Of a stretch of 64,000 bases of DNA, positions 8,636 to 17,933 are shown one piece after another. Each line of letters starts with the position of its first letter. Within the stretch, counting starts at the first letter, position 1. The stretch comes from Falsiroseomonas frigidaquae. Lineage in GTDB: Bacteria; Pseudomonadota; Alphaproteobacteria; Acetobacterales; Acetobacteraceae. A model generated the notes under the pieces. The model did no database searches. It had not been told where the DNA came from and was given only the letters and a program-made list of their open reading frames with translations. Both the position numbers and the translations under genes were made by a program. The stretch spans positions 310,001-374,000 of the forward strand of contig NZ_JAAVTX010000004.1 in assembly GCF_012163145.1 (NCBI RefSeq), in the 5' to 3' direction.

Positions 8636-9280
8636 TCAGCCGCTGCTGAGGGCCACTTCCGAACCGTCCGGCCGCGTAATCCGCGCCACCAGGCGCGGAT
8701 GCGGGCTGCGACGGACCTTCAGCGCCTCGTCCAGCCCACGCTGGCGCAGCGCCTCGCGCAATTGTTCGGCATCAGGGTGCTCGGCTTCCAGGGCCACCAG
8801 CTTGCAGCCGGATTTCTTCAGCCGCGGCGCCGCGCCCTTGCCGTCGTCCCACTGGATCAGCGGCGGGATCAGGTTGCGCATGTCCTGGCGCTGCGGCGGG
8901 AAGGCCATGCGCCAGGTCAGGTCGCCGCGCGACCAGGCCTTCACTTCCCCGGCCTGGCTGGTGCCAAGCCGGGTGACCACCGCATCCAGCACCGGGGTGC
9001 GGGCGACCCAGGCGAGCAGATGCGGCCCGGCCTCCAGCATCATCGCGACGGCCGGATCATCCAGGTCGAAGGGCCGCGCCTGCGTCGGCTGCGGCTGGTC
9101 CGGGTCCGCTGCGATCACTTCCAGGTAGCTCTGCGGCCCCAGGCTCAGCAGCATGTTGTGCGTGCCGATGCCGGGATGCGCACCACCCTGGGTGGGGCGC
9201 ACGCCAAGCTGCGCCTCGATGTAGTCGGCGCCTTCCTCGAGGGTGCGGGCGCCAATGACGATGTGGTCGATCTCGGCCAT
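8636..9280 (-). CDS. VOC-family glyoxalase-like protein
   Basis: A 214-aa protein of the vicinal-oxygen-chelate fold (Glyoxalase_3-like type). It opens with IDHIVIGARTLEEGADYIEAQLG, a classic VOC first module with a metal-ligand His, and carries the GGAHPGIGTHNMLLSLG motif and YLEVIA, whose Glu is a usual ligand. A second module occupies about 85-205. Substrate is unknown. It starts at ATG 9278-9280, one base after the stop of the glutathione S-transferase gene, so the two are likely co-transcribed; a role in electrophile or aldehyde handling would fit but is inference. Confidence 0.85.
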   Translation of the reverse strand: MAEIDHIVIGARTLEEGADYIEAQLGVRPTQGGAHPGIGTHNMLLSLGPQSYLEVIAADPDQPQPTQARPFDLDDPAVAMMLEAGPHLLAWVARTPVLDAVVTRLGTSQAGEVKAWSRGDLTWRMAFPPQRQDMRNLIPPLIQWDDGKGAAPRLKKSGCKLVALEAEHPDAEQLREALRQRGLDEALKVRRSPHPRLVARITRPDGSEVALSSG

Positions 9281-9281
9281 C

Positions 9282-9980
9282 TCAGCGGGCCTGGAACTGG
9301 GTATTGCCGAACAGCACTTCGCGCTCCTTGTCGGACATACCGCCGACTCGTTGATTCTCGGCCAGCACCGCCACGCCCCGCTGCACGGCGGGCCGTGCAG
9401 CGATGGCGTCGTGCCAGCGTTGCAGATTGGGGAATTCGGCCAGGTCGATGTTTCGCCGCGCCGGGTTGCGTATCCAGGGGAAGGTGGCGATGTCGGCGAT
9501 CGAATACACCTCCCCCGCCAGCCATTCTGCCTCCCCGAGCCGCTTATCCAGCACGCGGTGCAGGCGGCCGACCTCCTTCGCGTAGCGCGCCTGGGCGTAG
9601 GGGATCTGTTCCGGGGCATAGGTATGGAAATGACCGTACTGGCCGAACATCGGCCCGACGCCGCCCATCTGGAACATCAGCCATTCCAGCGCACGGTAGC
9701 GCCCGGCCGGGTCGGCGGGCAGCAGGCGGCCGGTCTTTTCGGCAAGGTAAATCAGGATCGCGCCCGATTCGAACAGCGTCAGGCGCTGCCCGCCCGGCCC
9801 GTCCGGATCGACGATCGCCGGGATGCGGTGGTTCGGCGTGATCGCCAGGAATTCCGGCTTGAACTGGTCCCCCGCGCCGATGTTCACCGGCACCACGGTG
9901 TAGGGCAGGCCCAGCTCCTCCAGGGCGATGTGGATCTTGTGGCCGTTCGGCGTCGGCCAGGTCCAGACCTCGATCGGCAT
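9282..9980 (-). CDS. Glutathione S-transferase, Nu class (YfcG/YghU-like)
   Basis: Cytosolic glutathione-dependent enzyme of 232 aa. The thioredoxin-like N-domain (about 1-85) has WTWPTPNGHKIHI, the TPNG motif typical of Nu-class disulfide-bond oxidoreductases, then the cis-Pro motif NHRIPAIVD and ESGAILIYLAE. The all-alpha C-domain (about 95-215) has the MFQMGGVGPMFGQ motif. The start is placed at ATG 9978-9980, preceded by a run of Gs ending GGA; a longer frame upstream is unlikely. It is followed after one base by the VOC gene. Confidence 0.93.
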   Translation of the reverse strand: MPIEVWTWPTPNGHKIHIALEELGLPYTVVPVNIGAGDQFKPEFLAITPNHRIPAIVDPDGPGGQRLTLFESGAILIYLAEKTGRLLPADPAGRYRALEWLMFQMGGVGPMFGQYGHFHTYAPEQIPYAQARYAKEVGRLHRVLDKRLGEAEWLAGEVYSIADIATFPWIRNPARRNIDLAEFPNLQRWHDAIAARPAVQRGVAVLAENQRVGGMSDKEREVLFGNTQFQAR

Positions 9981-10078
9981 GCGGCTGTCCCCCCCCCTGT
10001 GGTCGTCTTCATCATCCAGGGTGGGCCGGCCGCGGCGGGCTGGCAAGGCGCCGCCGCGAACCCTGACTCATTGGGAAG

Positions 10079-11158
10079 TCAGCAGAAATGCGCGCCGCGC
10101 GTCTCCACCGGCACCATGTAGAGCGACTGGCTGGCGCACATGAACAGCCGGTTCCGCCTGGTGCCGCCGAAGCAGATATTGGCGCAGATCTCGGGCAGGC
10201 GGATCTGGCCGATGCGCGCACCGTCGGGGGCGAAGACGTGCACGCCGTCATAGCCTTCGCCAACCCAGCCCATGGCGCCCCAGACATTGCCGGCCTCGTC
10301 GCAGCGGATGCCATCCACCATGCCGGTGCGGCCATCCAGCGTCATCTCGGCGAAGGTGCGCGGGTTGGTCAGCCGCGCGCCGTCCACGTCATAGGCCCAG
10401 ATGATGCTGCGGGCGTCCGGGTAATGGCTGCGGCCGGTATCCGCGACATACAGGGTGCGGTAGTCGGGCGAGAAGCACAGGCCGTTCGGCTTGAACACGT
10501 CATCCGCCACCTTCGCCACCTGGCCGGATTGTGCGTCGATCCGGTAGATCGCCTCCTTGATGAAGGGGCGCGGCGATTGCGCGGATTCGGGCACGCGATT
10601 GCCCTCGTAATCCATCAGCCCGCCATAGCCCGGGTCGGTGAACCACAGCGCGCCATCCTCGGGGTGCACCACGCCATCATTCGGCGCGTTGAAGGGACCG
10701 TCCGGGCCACGCGCGGCCAGCACCGTGACGCGGCCATCGGGTTCGTAGCGCACCACGTCGCGGTGAAAGTGGCGGAAGGCGATCTGCCGTCCCTCGCGGT
10801 CGAAGGTGTTGCCGTTGGAATAGCCGGAGGGGCTGCGGAAGCGGCGATGCGTCGTCAGGTCTTCCTCGACCAGGCGCAGGCATTCGTCATTGGGAATGTC
10901 CGACCAGATCAGGAACCTGCCGGTCGCGTGCCAGGCGGGACCCTCGGCCCAGCCCATGCCGGTATGCAGGCGGGTGATGGCGGAATTACCGAGCTTCGCG
11001 GTGAAGCGCTTCGGGTCGATCGCGATGATGTCGGGGTCAGGGTAGCGCTGCGGCTGGGCGTCCGGACCATAGCTGCGCTGCGCGGCAGCGGGCGTCGCAG
11101 CCAGGACCGCGGCCGCGCCAAGCAGGGCGCGGCGCGACGGGTCGGGGAGACGGTTCAT
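10079..11158 (-). CDS. SMP-30/gluconolactonase/LRE-family protein, exported
   Basis: Six-bladed beta-propeller lactonase-type hydrolase (359 aa) that probably opens sugar lactones in the periplasm. The N-terminus has a signal with a twin-arginine-like SRRALLGAAAV and AAA-Q cleavage region, so Tat export is plausible. The mature part has WAEGPAW, whose Glu is the usual first metal ligand, then FNAPNDGVV, FKPNGLCFSPD and DGIRCDEAGNVW, matching the propeller's Asn/Asp metal ligands. The start is ATG 11156-11158 with GGAGGAAAC just upstream. It is the last gene of its strand block; sgaA lies upstream beyond a hairpin. Confidence 0.9.
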   Translation of the reverse strand: MNRLPDPSRRALLGAAAVLAATPAAAQRSYGPDAQPQRYPDPDIIAIDPKRFTAKLGNSAITRLHTGMGWAEGPAWHATGRFLIWSDIPNDECLRLVEEDLTTHRRFRSPSGYSNGNTFDREGRQIAFRHFHRDVVRYEPDGRVTVLAARGPDGPFNAPNDGVVHPEDGALWFTDPGYGGLMDYEGNRVPESAQSPRPFIKEAIYRIDAQSGQVAKVADDVFKPNGLCFSPDYRTLYVADTGRSHYPDARSIIWAYDVDGARLTNPRTFAEMTLDGRTGMVDGIRCDEAGNVWGAMGWVGEGYDGVHVFAPDGARIGQIRLPEICANICFGGTRRNRLFMCASQSLYMVPVETRGAHFC

Positions 11159-11212
11159 GCTGTTTCCTCCATTGGCCCTGCACGGGCGGCCGGAGGATGG
11201 CATGGGGCCGAT

Positions 11213-11231
11213 GCGGGGGTGCAACCCCCGC
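11213..11231 (-). terminator. Hairpin between serine-glyoxylate aminotransferase and SMP-30 genes
   Basis: GCGGGGGT (11213-11220) pairs perfectly with ACCCCCGC (11224-11231) around a three-base loop, about 35 bases after the aminotransferase stop. No T-run. Confidence 0.4.
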
Positions 11232-11265
11232 GTGCATCATCCCGAAGGCGTGATGACCGGCTTCC

Positions 11266-12450
11266 TCAGGCGTTGCCGCCGAGATAGTCCATCGCCACCT
11301 GCACGCCGCCCGACTGGTGCGGCACGCCGGCCGCGCGCAGCCCCATCTCCACCCCACCGAGCGCACCCACCATCTGCAGGGGCGAAATGTCGCCCAGATG
11401 GCCGATGCGGAAGACGCGGTCGTTCAACTGGCCCAGGCCGTTGCCCAGGCTCATGTTGAACTTCTCCAGGATGGTCGCGCGCAGCGCATTGGCGCTGTGG
11501 CCCTCCGGCAGGCGCACGGCGGTCAGGACGGAGGAGTAGTGGCGCGGGTCCTGGCACTGCACCTCCAGCCCCCAATGGCGCACGGCGCGGCGGGTGGCTT
11601 CCGCCATGCGGTCGTGCCGGGCGAAGACGTTGTCGAGGCCTTCCTCCAGCAGCATGTCGCAGGCGGTGTCCAGCGCGTAGAGCATGTTGGTGGCCGGCGT
11701 ATAGGGAAAGTAGCCGGTGGCGTTGGCCGCCAGCATCGGCTTCCAGTCCCAGAAGCTGCGCGTCAGCCTGGCCTGCTCGCTGGCCTTGATGGCCCTGGCG
11801 CTGATCGCGTTGAAGGACAGGCCCGGCGGCAGCATCAGCCCCTTCTGGCTGCCGGAGACGGTGACATCGACGCCCCACTCGTCATGCCGGTAATCCATGG
11901 AGCCGAGGCCGGAGATGGTATCCACCAGCAGCAGCGCCGGGTGGCCGGCGGCGTCGATCGCCGCGCGGACCTCCGCGATGCGGGAGGTGGCGCCGGTGCT
12001 GGTCTCGTTGTGCACGACGCAGACGGCCTTGATGGCGTGGGACTTGTCGTCGCGCAGCTTCTGGCCGATGGCATCCACATCCGCGCCGCGGCGCCAGTCG
12101 GTCTTCACGAAATCGGCGACGATGCCGAGGCGCTCCGCCATCTCGTTCCAGAGATGCGCGAACCAGCCGGTCTCGCACATCACCACGCGGTCGCCGGGCG
12201 AGAGGGTGTTGACCAGCGCCGCCTCCCAAGCCCCGGTTCCGGAAGCGGGGTAGATCACCACATGGGACTCAGTCTTGAAGATGGCCTTCGCCTTCTCCAG
12301 CACCTGGGCGCCGAGCTTGCCGAAATCCGGCCCGCGATGATCCATGGTCGGGTGGTCCATGGCGCGCAGGATGCGGTCCGGCACGTTGGAGGGGCCGGGG
12401 ATCTGCAGGAAATGGCGGCCGGAATTGGGCTTGGACTGGAAATAGGCCAT
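11266..12450 (-). CDS. sgaA: Serine--glyoxylate aminotransferase-like class V aminotransferase
   Basis: PLP enzyme of fold type I, class V (394 aa), expected to transfer the amino group of serine (or alanine) to glyoxylate, giving hydroxypyruvate and glycine. Features: the start FLQIPGPSNVPDRIL, substrate-binding DHRGPDF, phosphate-loop PASGTGAWEAA, cofactor Asp in LLVDTISGLGSMDYR, and the Schiff-base lysine K203 in SGSQKGLMLPPGL. It is divergent from a giant FAD/Fe-S hydroxyacid dehydrogenase; glycolate oxidation by that enzyme would supply glyoxylate, so the pair may form a glycolate-serine pathway (inference). The 144-base region between them holds both promoters. Confidence 0.9.
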   Translation of the reverse strand: MAYFQSKPNSGRHFLQIPGPSNVPDRILRAMDHPTMDHRGPDFGKLGAQVLEKAKAIFKTESHVVIYPASGTGAWEAALVNTLSPGDRVVMCETGWFAHLWNEMAERLGIVADFVKTDWRRGADVDAIGQKLRDDKSHAIKAVCVVHNETSTGATSRIAEVRAAIDAAGHPALLLVDTISGLGSMDYRHDEWGVDVTVSGSQKGLMLPPGLSFNAISARAIKASEQARLTRSFWDWKPMLAANATGYFPYTPATNMLYALDTACDMLLEEGLDNVFARHDRMAEATRRAVRHWGLEVQCQDPRHYSSVLTAVRLPEGHSANALRATILEKFNMSLGNGLGQLNDRVFRIGHLGDISPLQMVGALGGVEMGLRAAGVPHQSGGVQVAMDYLGGNA

Positions 12451-12594
12451 CGGGTCTTGGCTCCCTCTCTGGCCCGATAGCTAGCCGCAGACCATGCCGA
12501 CTGCCAATGAGTAAGCCTTGTCGGATTGATGAGATTTATAGATGACCACCCGCCCGGGCGCCGCGGTAGAGAGTGGCCGGAGGAGAGCCCAAGC

Positions 12595-15522
12595 ATGAAT
12601 GCCAGTACCGGAATCGAAGCCAGGGTCGCAGATAGCCGCCTCGCCCGGCGCCTGCAGCGCGAGACGGAGGGGGAGGTGCTGTTCTCCGCCGGTGACCGCG
12701 GCCGCTATGCGACGGATGCCTCGATCTACCAGCAGATGCCGATCGGCGTGCTGGTGCCGCGCAGCACGGCGGATGTGGCGGCTGCCATGGCGATCTGCCG
12801 GGAGGAAGGCGTGCCAGTGCTGCCGCGCGGCGGCGGCACCAGCCAATGCGGCCAGACGGTGAACCGGGCGCTGGTGCTGGACTGCACGCCACATCTGCGC
12901 CGGGTGCTTTCCGTGAATGGCGACACCGCGACGGTGGAGCCCGGCATCACCCTCGGCGCGTTGAACGAGGCGCTGAAGGCGTCGAAGCAGTTTTATCCGG
13001 TCGATCCCTCCACCTGGCAGCGCTGCACCATCGGCGGCATGGCGGGCAATAATTCCTGCGGGTCGAAATCCATCCGCTACGGGCTGATGGCCGATAATGT
13101 CCGCGCCATCGATGCGATCCTGGCCGATGGTACGCGCTTCCGCTTCGGCGACATCCCCGAAAATCTCGGCCCGGACGTGCCCGGCTCCGTTGCTGACCTT
13201 GTGGCAAAACTGCGCGCCATCGGGGCACGGGAGGCGGAGGAGGTGGCGGCCCGCTTCCCCGACCAACTGCGCCGCGTCGGCGGCTACAACCTGGATGCGC
13301 TGACGCCGGCCGGCCGTGCCGCCGGCCGCGGCAGCCTGGCGCGGCTGCTGGTCGGCAGCGAGGGCACGCTGGCCTTCTCCGCCTCGCTCGACCTGAAGCT
13401 GTGGCCGATCAAGCCGCGCAAGGTGCTGGGCATCTGCCAGTTCCCGTCCTTCCGCCAGGCGATGGCCGCGTCCCAGCACCTGGTGACGCTGGACCCGGAG
13501 GCGGTGGAGCTGGTGGACCGCACCATGATCGACCTCGGCCGGTCGATCCCGATCTACCGCGACACCATCGACCAGATCCTGATCGGTGAGCCGGACAGCC
13601 TGCTGATCGTCGAATTCCACGGCCATGACGATGCGACCCTGCTGCAGGGGCTGGACCGGCTGGAGGAGATGATGGGCGACCTCGGCCTGCCCGGCCAGGT
13701 GGTGCGCATCACCGATGCCGGCTTCCAGGCGCGCGTTGCGGAAGTGCGCGAGGCCGGCCTCAACATCATGATGAGCATGAGGGGCGACGGAAAGCCGGTC
13801 TCCTTCATCGAGGATTGCGCCGTCCCGCTGGCCGACCTGGCGGATTATACCGAACGCCTGAACGACGTCTTCGCCCGCCACGGCACCAAGGGCACCTGGT
13901 ACGCCCATGCCAGCGTCGGCTGCCTGCATGTCCGGCCCGTGCTGAACATGAAGTCCGGCGAGGACGTGACGAAGATGCGCGCCATCGCGGAGGAGTGCTT
14001 CGCCCTGGTGCGCGAATACAAGGGTTCGCACTCGGGCGAGCATGGCGACGGCATCGTCCGCTCCGAATTCCACCAGCCGATGTTCGGCGCCCGCATCGTG
14101 AAGGCGTTCGAGGCAGTGAAGGACGCCTTCGACCCCGGCACGCCCGAACTGCCGCATGGCCTGCTGAATCCGAACCGCGTGGTGCATCCGCCGCGCATGG
14201 ATGACCGCCGGCTGTTCCGCTACGGCCCGGACTATGCGGCCGATCCGGCGGTGACGCCGGCGCTCGACTGGTCCGCCTGGCCAGGCCCGCAAGGCGGCCT
14301 GCTGGGCGCCGTCGAGATGTGCAACAACAACGGCACCTGCCGGAAATTCGACGCCGGTTCCATGTGCCCCTCCTATCGCGCCACGCGGCAGGAACAGCAC
14401 CTCACGCGCGGCCGCGCCAATACGCTGCGCCTCGCCCTGACCGGGCAGCTGGGTGCCGAGGGCCTAGCCTCCGACGAAGTCGCCGAGGCGATGGCGCTGT
14501 GCGTCGGCTGCAAGGCCTGCAAGCGCGAATGCCCGACCGGTGTCGACATGGCGAAGATGAAGATCGAGGCCGCTCATGCCCGCGGCCGCCGCCATGGCGT
14601 GGCCTTCCGCGACCGGCTGATCGCCGAGATGCCGCGCTGGGCGCCCTTCGCCGCCATCGCGCCCTTCGTCTTCAACGCCCGCGACCTGATCCCCGGGATG
14701 GCCAGGCTGAGCGAGCGCCTGACCGGCCTCGCCGCCGGCCGCACCCTGCCCCGCTTCCGCGGCGACGCCTTCCATGATGCGGAGCTGCGCGCCCCGGATG
14801 GCCGCGCCAACGAGGTCATCCTGCTGCCCGACCTCTTCAACCGCTACTTCGAGCCGGAGAATTTACAAGCTGCCGTCCGCGTCTTGCGCGCCGCCGGTGC
14901 CGATCCGGCCGTCGCCCGCCCCCCGCGCGGCAGCCGCCCGCTGGATGATGGCCGCACCTACCTCGCCGCCGGGATGGTCGAGCAGGCCCGCGCCGAGGCA
15001 CGGCGGACGCTGGAGGCGCTGTCCGCATGGGACAGCCCCGTGCTCGGCCTGGAACCCTCCTGCCTGCTGACGCTGCGCGACGAGTTCCTGTCACTTCTCC
15101 CCGGCGAGCCGGCCCGGAAGCTGGCGGCGCGCGCCATGCTCGTCTCCGAATGGCTGGCGAAGACCAAGGCGCCGCTGACGCTGAAGCCGATTGGGGCGGA
15201 GGCGCATATCCATGGCCATTGCCACCAGAAGGCGGTCGGCGACTTCCCGGCGGCGGTCGCGACGCTGACGCGCATCCCAGGGCTGAAGGTCACGCCCATC
15301 ACCTCCTCCTGCTGCGGCATGGCGGGCGCCTTCGGCTATGATGCGGAGAAGCTGCCGACCTCCATCGCCATGGCCGAACTCTCACTGCTGCCGCATATTC
15401 GCCGCACCGCGCCGACCGCGCTGATCGTCGCCGACGGCACCTCCTGCCGCCACCAGATCGGCGATCTGGCGAAGCGGCCGGCGCTGCATTCCATCCGACT
15501 GCTGGACATGGCCCTGACATGA
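12595..15522 (+). CDS. FAD-linked oxidase / Fe-S oxidoreductase fusion (glycolate or D-lactate dehydrogenase type)
   Basis: A 975-aa respiratory-type 2-hydroxyacid dehydrogenase that joins a GlcD-like flavoprotein to a GlcF-like iron-sulfur protein. The FAD_binding_4 domain (about 40-220) has LPRGGGTSQCGQ and GMAGNNSCGSKSIRYG. The FAD-oxidase C-domain (about 225-535) ends in HSGEHGDGIVRSEF. A ferredoxin-like segment (about 570-670) has CNNNGTCRKF...MCPSYRAT and CVGCKACKRECPTG, two [4Fe-4S] sites. A C-terminal CCG region (about 850-930) has HGHCHQKA and SSCCGMAGAFG. The start ATG 12595 follows AGGAGAG. The substrate (glycolate, D-lactate or D-2-hydroxyglutarate) is not decided by sequence. The stop overlaps the DUF924 start as ATGA. 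Confidence 0.88.
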   Translation: MNASTGIEARVADSRLARRLQRETEGEVLFSAGDRGRYATDASIYQQMPIGVLVPRSTADVAAAMAICREEGVPVLPRGGGTSQCGQTVNRALVLDCTPHLRRVLSVNGDTATVEPGITLGALNEALKASKQFYPVDPSTWQRCTIGGMAGNNSCGSKSIRYGLMADNVRAIDAILADGTRFRFGDIPENLGPDVPGSVADLVAKLRAIGAREAEEVAARFPDQLRRVGGYNLDALTPAGRAAGRGSLARLLVGSEGTLAFSASLDLKLWPIKPRKVLGICQFPSFRQAMAASQHLVTLDPEAVELVDRTMIDLGRSIPIYRDTIDQILIGEPDSLLIVEFHGHDDATLLQGLDRLEEMMGDLGLPGQVVRITDAGFQARVAEVREAGLNIMMSMRGDGKPVSFIEDCAVPLADLADYTERLNDVFARHGTKGTWYAHASVGCLHVRPVLNMKSGEDVTKMRAIAEECFALVREYKGSHSGEHGDGIVRSEFHQPMFGARIVKAFEAVKDAFDPGTPELPHGLLNPNRVVHPPRMDDRRLFRYGPDYAADPAVTPALDWSAWPGPQGGLLGAVEMCNNNGTCRKFDAGSMCPSYRATRQEQHLTRGRANTLRLALTGQLGAEGLASDEVAEAMALCVGCKACKRECPTGVDMAKMKIEAAHARGRRHGVAFRDRLIAEMPRWAPFAAIAPFVFNARDLIPGMARLSERLTGLAAGRTLPRFRGDAFHDAELRAPDGRANEVILLPDLFNRYFEPENLQAAVRVLRAAGADPAVARPPRGSRPLDDGRTYLAAGMVEQARAEARRTLEALSAWDSPVLGLEPSCLLTLRDEFLSLLPGEPARKLAARAMLVSEWLAKTKAPLTLKPIGAEAHIHGHCHQKAVGDFPAAVATLTRIPGLKVTPITSSCCGMAGAFGYDAEKLPTSIAMAELSLLPHIRRTAPTALIVADGTSCRHQIGDLAKRPALHSIRLLDMALT

Positions 15523-16091
15523 CGCAACCTGCCGACATCCTCGATTTCTGGTTCAGTGAAGGGCCTGGCACCTTCCGCAAGGCCTGGTTCACCAAGGATG
15601 ACGCCTTCGATGCCGGCATCCGCGCCCGCTTCGGCTCGCTGCTGGTGCCGGCGCGCGAGGGCGTGCTGGATGGCTGGGCCGCGACGCCGGACGGCGCGCT
15701 GGCACTGCTGATCCTGCTCGACCAGTTCCCACGCAACCTGCATCGCGGCAGCGCCGAGGCCTTCGCCTCCGATCCCCATGGCCGCGCCATCGCGCGGCAG
15801 GCGGTGCTGGAGCGCAAGCAGGACCTCGCCCTGCACCCGGTGCAGCGCAGCTTCCTGTACCTGCCCTTCGAGCACGGCGAGTCGATGGAAGACCAGGACC
15901 TGTCCGTCGCCTTGTTCGAGGGGCTGCGCGACTTCCCCGCGATCGCCGCGCCAGATGGCGTCATCGACTATGCCTGGCGGCACCGCGTGGTGATCCAGCG
16001 CTTCGGCCGCTTCCCGCACCGCAACGCGGCGCTCGGCCGCACCAGCACGCCCGCGGAGGAAGCCTGGCTCGCGGCTGGCGGCGGTTTCTGA
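15519..16091 (+). CDS. DUF924 family protein
   Basis: A 190-aa mostly alpha-helical, TPR-like protein of the DUF924 family, recognised from ILDFWF near the start, LLDQFPRNLHRG in the middle, and LYLPFEHGESMEDQ plus HRVVIQRFGRFPHRN toward the end. Biochemical role is unknown. It overlaps the preceding dehydrogenase by four bases (ATGA), so translation is probably coupled; no functional link has been established. Confidence 0.9.
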   Translation: MTQPADILDFWFSEGPGTFRKAWFTKDDAFDAGIRARFGSLLVPAREGVLDGWAATPDGALALLILLDQFPRNLHRGSAEAFASDPHGRAIARQAVLERKQDLALHPVQRSFLYLPFEHGESMEDQDLSVALFEGLRDFPAIAAPDGVIDYAWRHRVVIQRFGRFPHRNAALGRTSTPAEEAWLAAGGGF

Positions 16092-16154
16092 AAATCTATT
16101 CCGCTTGTCTCACGAATGGGCCATGTTGCGCCCCCTGAGCACACGGGGGCGGCG

Positions 16155-17327
16155 ATGATACGGAATGGTCGGGCGATGCTAGTGCGCCTCTCGGCGCTTG
16201 TCGCCCCGATGTTCCTTGTGCCGGGTACCGCCTCCGCCCAGCCCCGTCCTGCGCTGGCCCAGACACCGCCCGGCTTCTACGCGGCCGCCGGAATCGGCGT
16301 GAACCAGCCGCAATCGGCCGATGTCGAGACCAGCGGCACCATCCGCAACACGCTGCGCGGCAATGGCACCGTGCGGTTCGAGCCGATGGCGATGGGCGTG
16401 GTCGCGCTGGGCTACGGCTTCGGCAACGGCATCCGTGTGGAGCTGGAGGGCAGCCTGCGCGCCAATGCGGTGGACCGTGCCAGTGCCGGGCCGGGCCTCG
16501 CCCCGGTCACCAGCAGCCAGGGGCAGCTCTGGAACTGGGGGCTGATGGCCAATGCGCTGGTCGATGTCGATCTCGGCGCGGAGTGGATCCAGCCCTATTT
16601 CGGCGTCGGCCTCGGCTATGTCTGGTCGGAGGTGAAGGATTTCCGGGTGGCCAGTTCCGGCCAGCGCCTCGCGGTGGATGGCACGGAGGGCAACCTCGCC
16701 TACCAGGCCATCGCTGGCGCCGCCTTCCCGATCGCCGCCGTGCCGGGCCTTTCGGCCACCGCCGAATACCGTTTCATGGGCACCGTGGAGCAGGATTACG
16801 CCGCCAACCTGTTCACCACGACCCGCCGCCGCACCGCGCCCACCGCCGGCCGCGCCGAGATCAGCCCCTACCACCACGCGGTGCTGTTCGGCCTGCGCTA
16901 TTCGCTCGGCGGCGTGGCGGAACCCGCGCCCGCGACCCCTGTCGCCTTCACCCCGCCGCCGATCGCCGTGCAACCGCCGATCGCCGCGGCGCCGGCCGTC
17001 ACGCGCAGCTTCATCGTCTATTTCGGCCTGAACAGCGCCAGCCTGACCGTCCGCGCCCGCCAGATCGTCATCGAGGCCGCCCAGGCGGCGCGCAGCGGCA
17101 GCACCGTGATCGAGGTCGGCGGCCACACGGATGCGGCCGGCAGCCCCGCCGCCAACCAGCGCCTGTCGCGCCGTCGGGCGGAGGCGGTGGCAAGCGAGCT
17201 CCGCCGCCAGGGCATCGCCGGCGACAGCATCTCCATCACCGCGCATGGCGAGACCCAACCCGCCGTGCCGACCCGCAGCGGGGCGCGGGAGCCGCGCAAC
17301 CGACGGGTGGAGATCATCCTGCGGTAA
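16155..17327 (+). CDS. Outer membrane beta-barrel protein with OmpA peptidoglycan-binding domain
   Basis: An OmpA-type envelope protein of about 390 aa. A signal peptide (hydrophobic LVAPMFLVPGTASA) is followed by a barrel-like domain with alternating glycine-rich strands (GFYAAAGIGVNQ, YGFGNGIRVELEG, YFGVGLGYVW, ATAEYRFMG) over about 35-260. A Pro/Ala-rich linker then leads to the OmpA C-terminal domain (about 285-390), which has GHTDAAGSPAANQRLSRRRAEAV and ends NRRVEIILR, the peptidoglycan-binding signature. ATG 16155, preceded by GGGGGCGG, is chosen; in-frame ATGs at 16116 and 16176 are alternatives. It probably anchors the outer membrane to the wall. Confidence 0.9.
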   Translation: MIRNGRAMLVRLSALVAPMFLVPGTASAQPRPALAQTPPGFYAAAGIGVNQPQSADVETSGTIRNTLRGNGTVRFEPMAMGVVALGYGFGNGIRVELEGSLRANAVDRASAGPGLAPVTSSQGQLWNWGLMANALVDVDLGAEWIQPYFGVGLGYVWSEVKDFRVASSGQRLAVDGTEGNLAYQAIAGAAFPIAAVPGLSATAEYRFMGTVEQDYAANLFTTTRRRTAPTAGRAEISPYHHAVLFGLRYSLGGVAEPAPATPVAFTPPPIAVQPPIAAAPAVTRSFIVYFGLNSASLTVRARQIVIEAAQAARSGSTVIEVGGHTDAAGSPAANQRLSRRRAEAVASELRRQGIAGDSISITAHGETQPAVPTRSGAREPRNRRVEIILR

Positions 17328-17414
17328 CAGCATCCGGCGAACCAAAGCCGGTCTGCCGCGTCATCTGCCCGGACCCAGCCGGGCGCGACGCGCGCCGATC
17401 GATAGGATCGCCCC

Positions 17415-17933
17415 ATGCCAGACCCCGTTCCGCTCGACCTGTGCCTGCAGGTCAACGGCGCGCCGCGCCAGCTTTCGCTCGACCCGCGCACCACGCTGCT
17501 GGATGCGCTGCGCGACCACCTGCACCTGACCGGCAGCAAGAAGGGCTGCGACCACGGCCAGTGCGGCGCCTGCACGGTGCTGGTGAATGGCCGCCGCATC
17601 AATGCCTGCCTGTCGCTGGCCGTGATGCATGACGGCGACGCCATCACCACCATCGAGGGCCTCGGCACGCCGGATGCGCTGCACCCGATGCAGGCCGCCT
17701 TCATACGGCATGACGGCTACCAATGCGGCTATTGCACGCCGGGCCAGATCTGCTCCTCCGTCGCCGTGCTGGAGGAGATCGCCGCCGGCATACCGAGCCA
17801 CGTCACCGGGGACCTGACCGCGGAGGCGACCTTCACGGCCGAGGAGGTGCGGGAACGGATGAGCGGCAATATCTGCCGCTGCGGCGCCTATTCCAACATT
17901 CTCGACGCCATCACCGAGGTGGCGGGCGCATGA
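17415..17933 (+). CDS. Aldehyde oxidoreductase [2Fe-2S] subunit (PaoA/YagT-like)
   Basis: Small electron-transfer subunit (172 aa) of a heterotrimeric molybdenum hydroxylase of the xanthine oxidase family. The plant-type ferredoxin domain (about 5-85) has [12 protein letters not shown] and a later Cys in NACL, binding one [2Fe-2S]. The C-terminal helical domain (about 90-170) has [10 protein letters not shown] and GNICRCGAY for the second cluster. Unlike E. coli PaoA there is no obvious N-terminal Tat signal, so a cytoplasmic enzyme is likely. It is the first of three genes, overlapping the FAD subunit as ATGA. Confidence 0.92.
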   Translation: MPDPVPLDLCLQVNGAPRQLSLDPRTTLLDALRDHLHLTGSKKGCDHGQCGACTVLVNGRRINACLSLAVMHDGDAITTIEGLGTPDALHPMQAAFIRHDGYQCGYCTPGQICSSVAVLEEIAAGIPSHVTGDLTAEATFTAEEVRERMSGNICRCGAYSNILDAITEVAGA

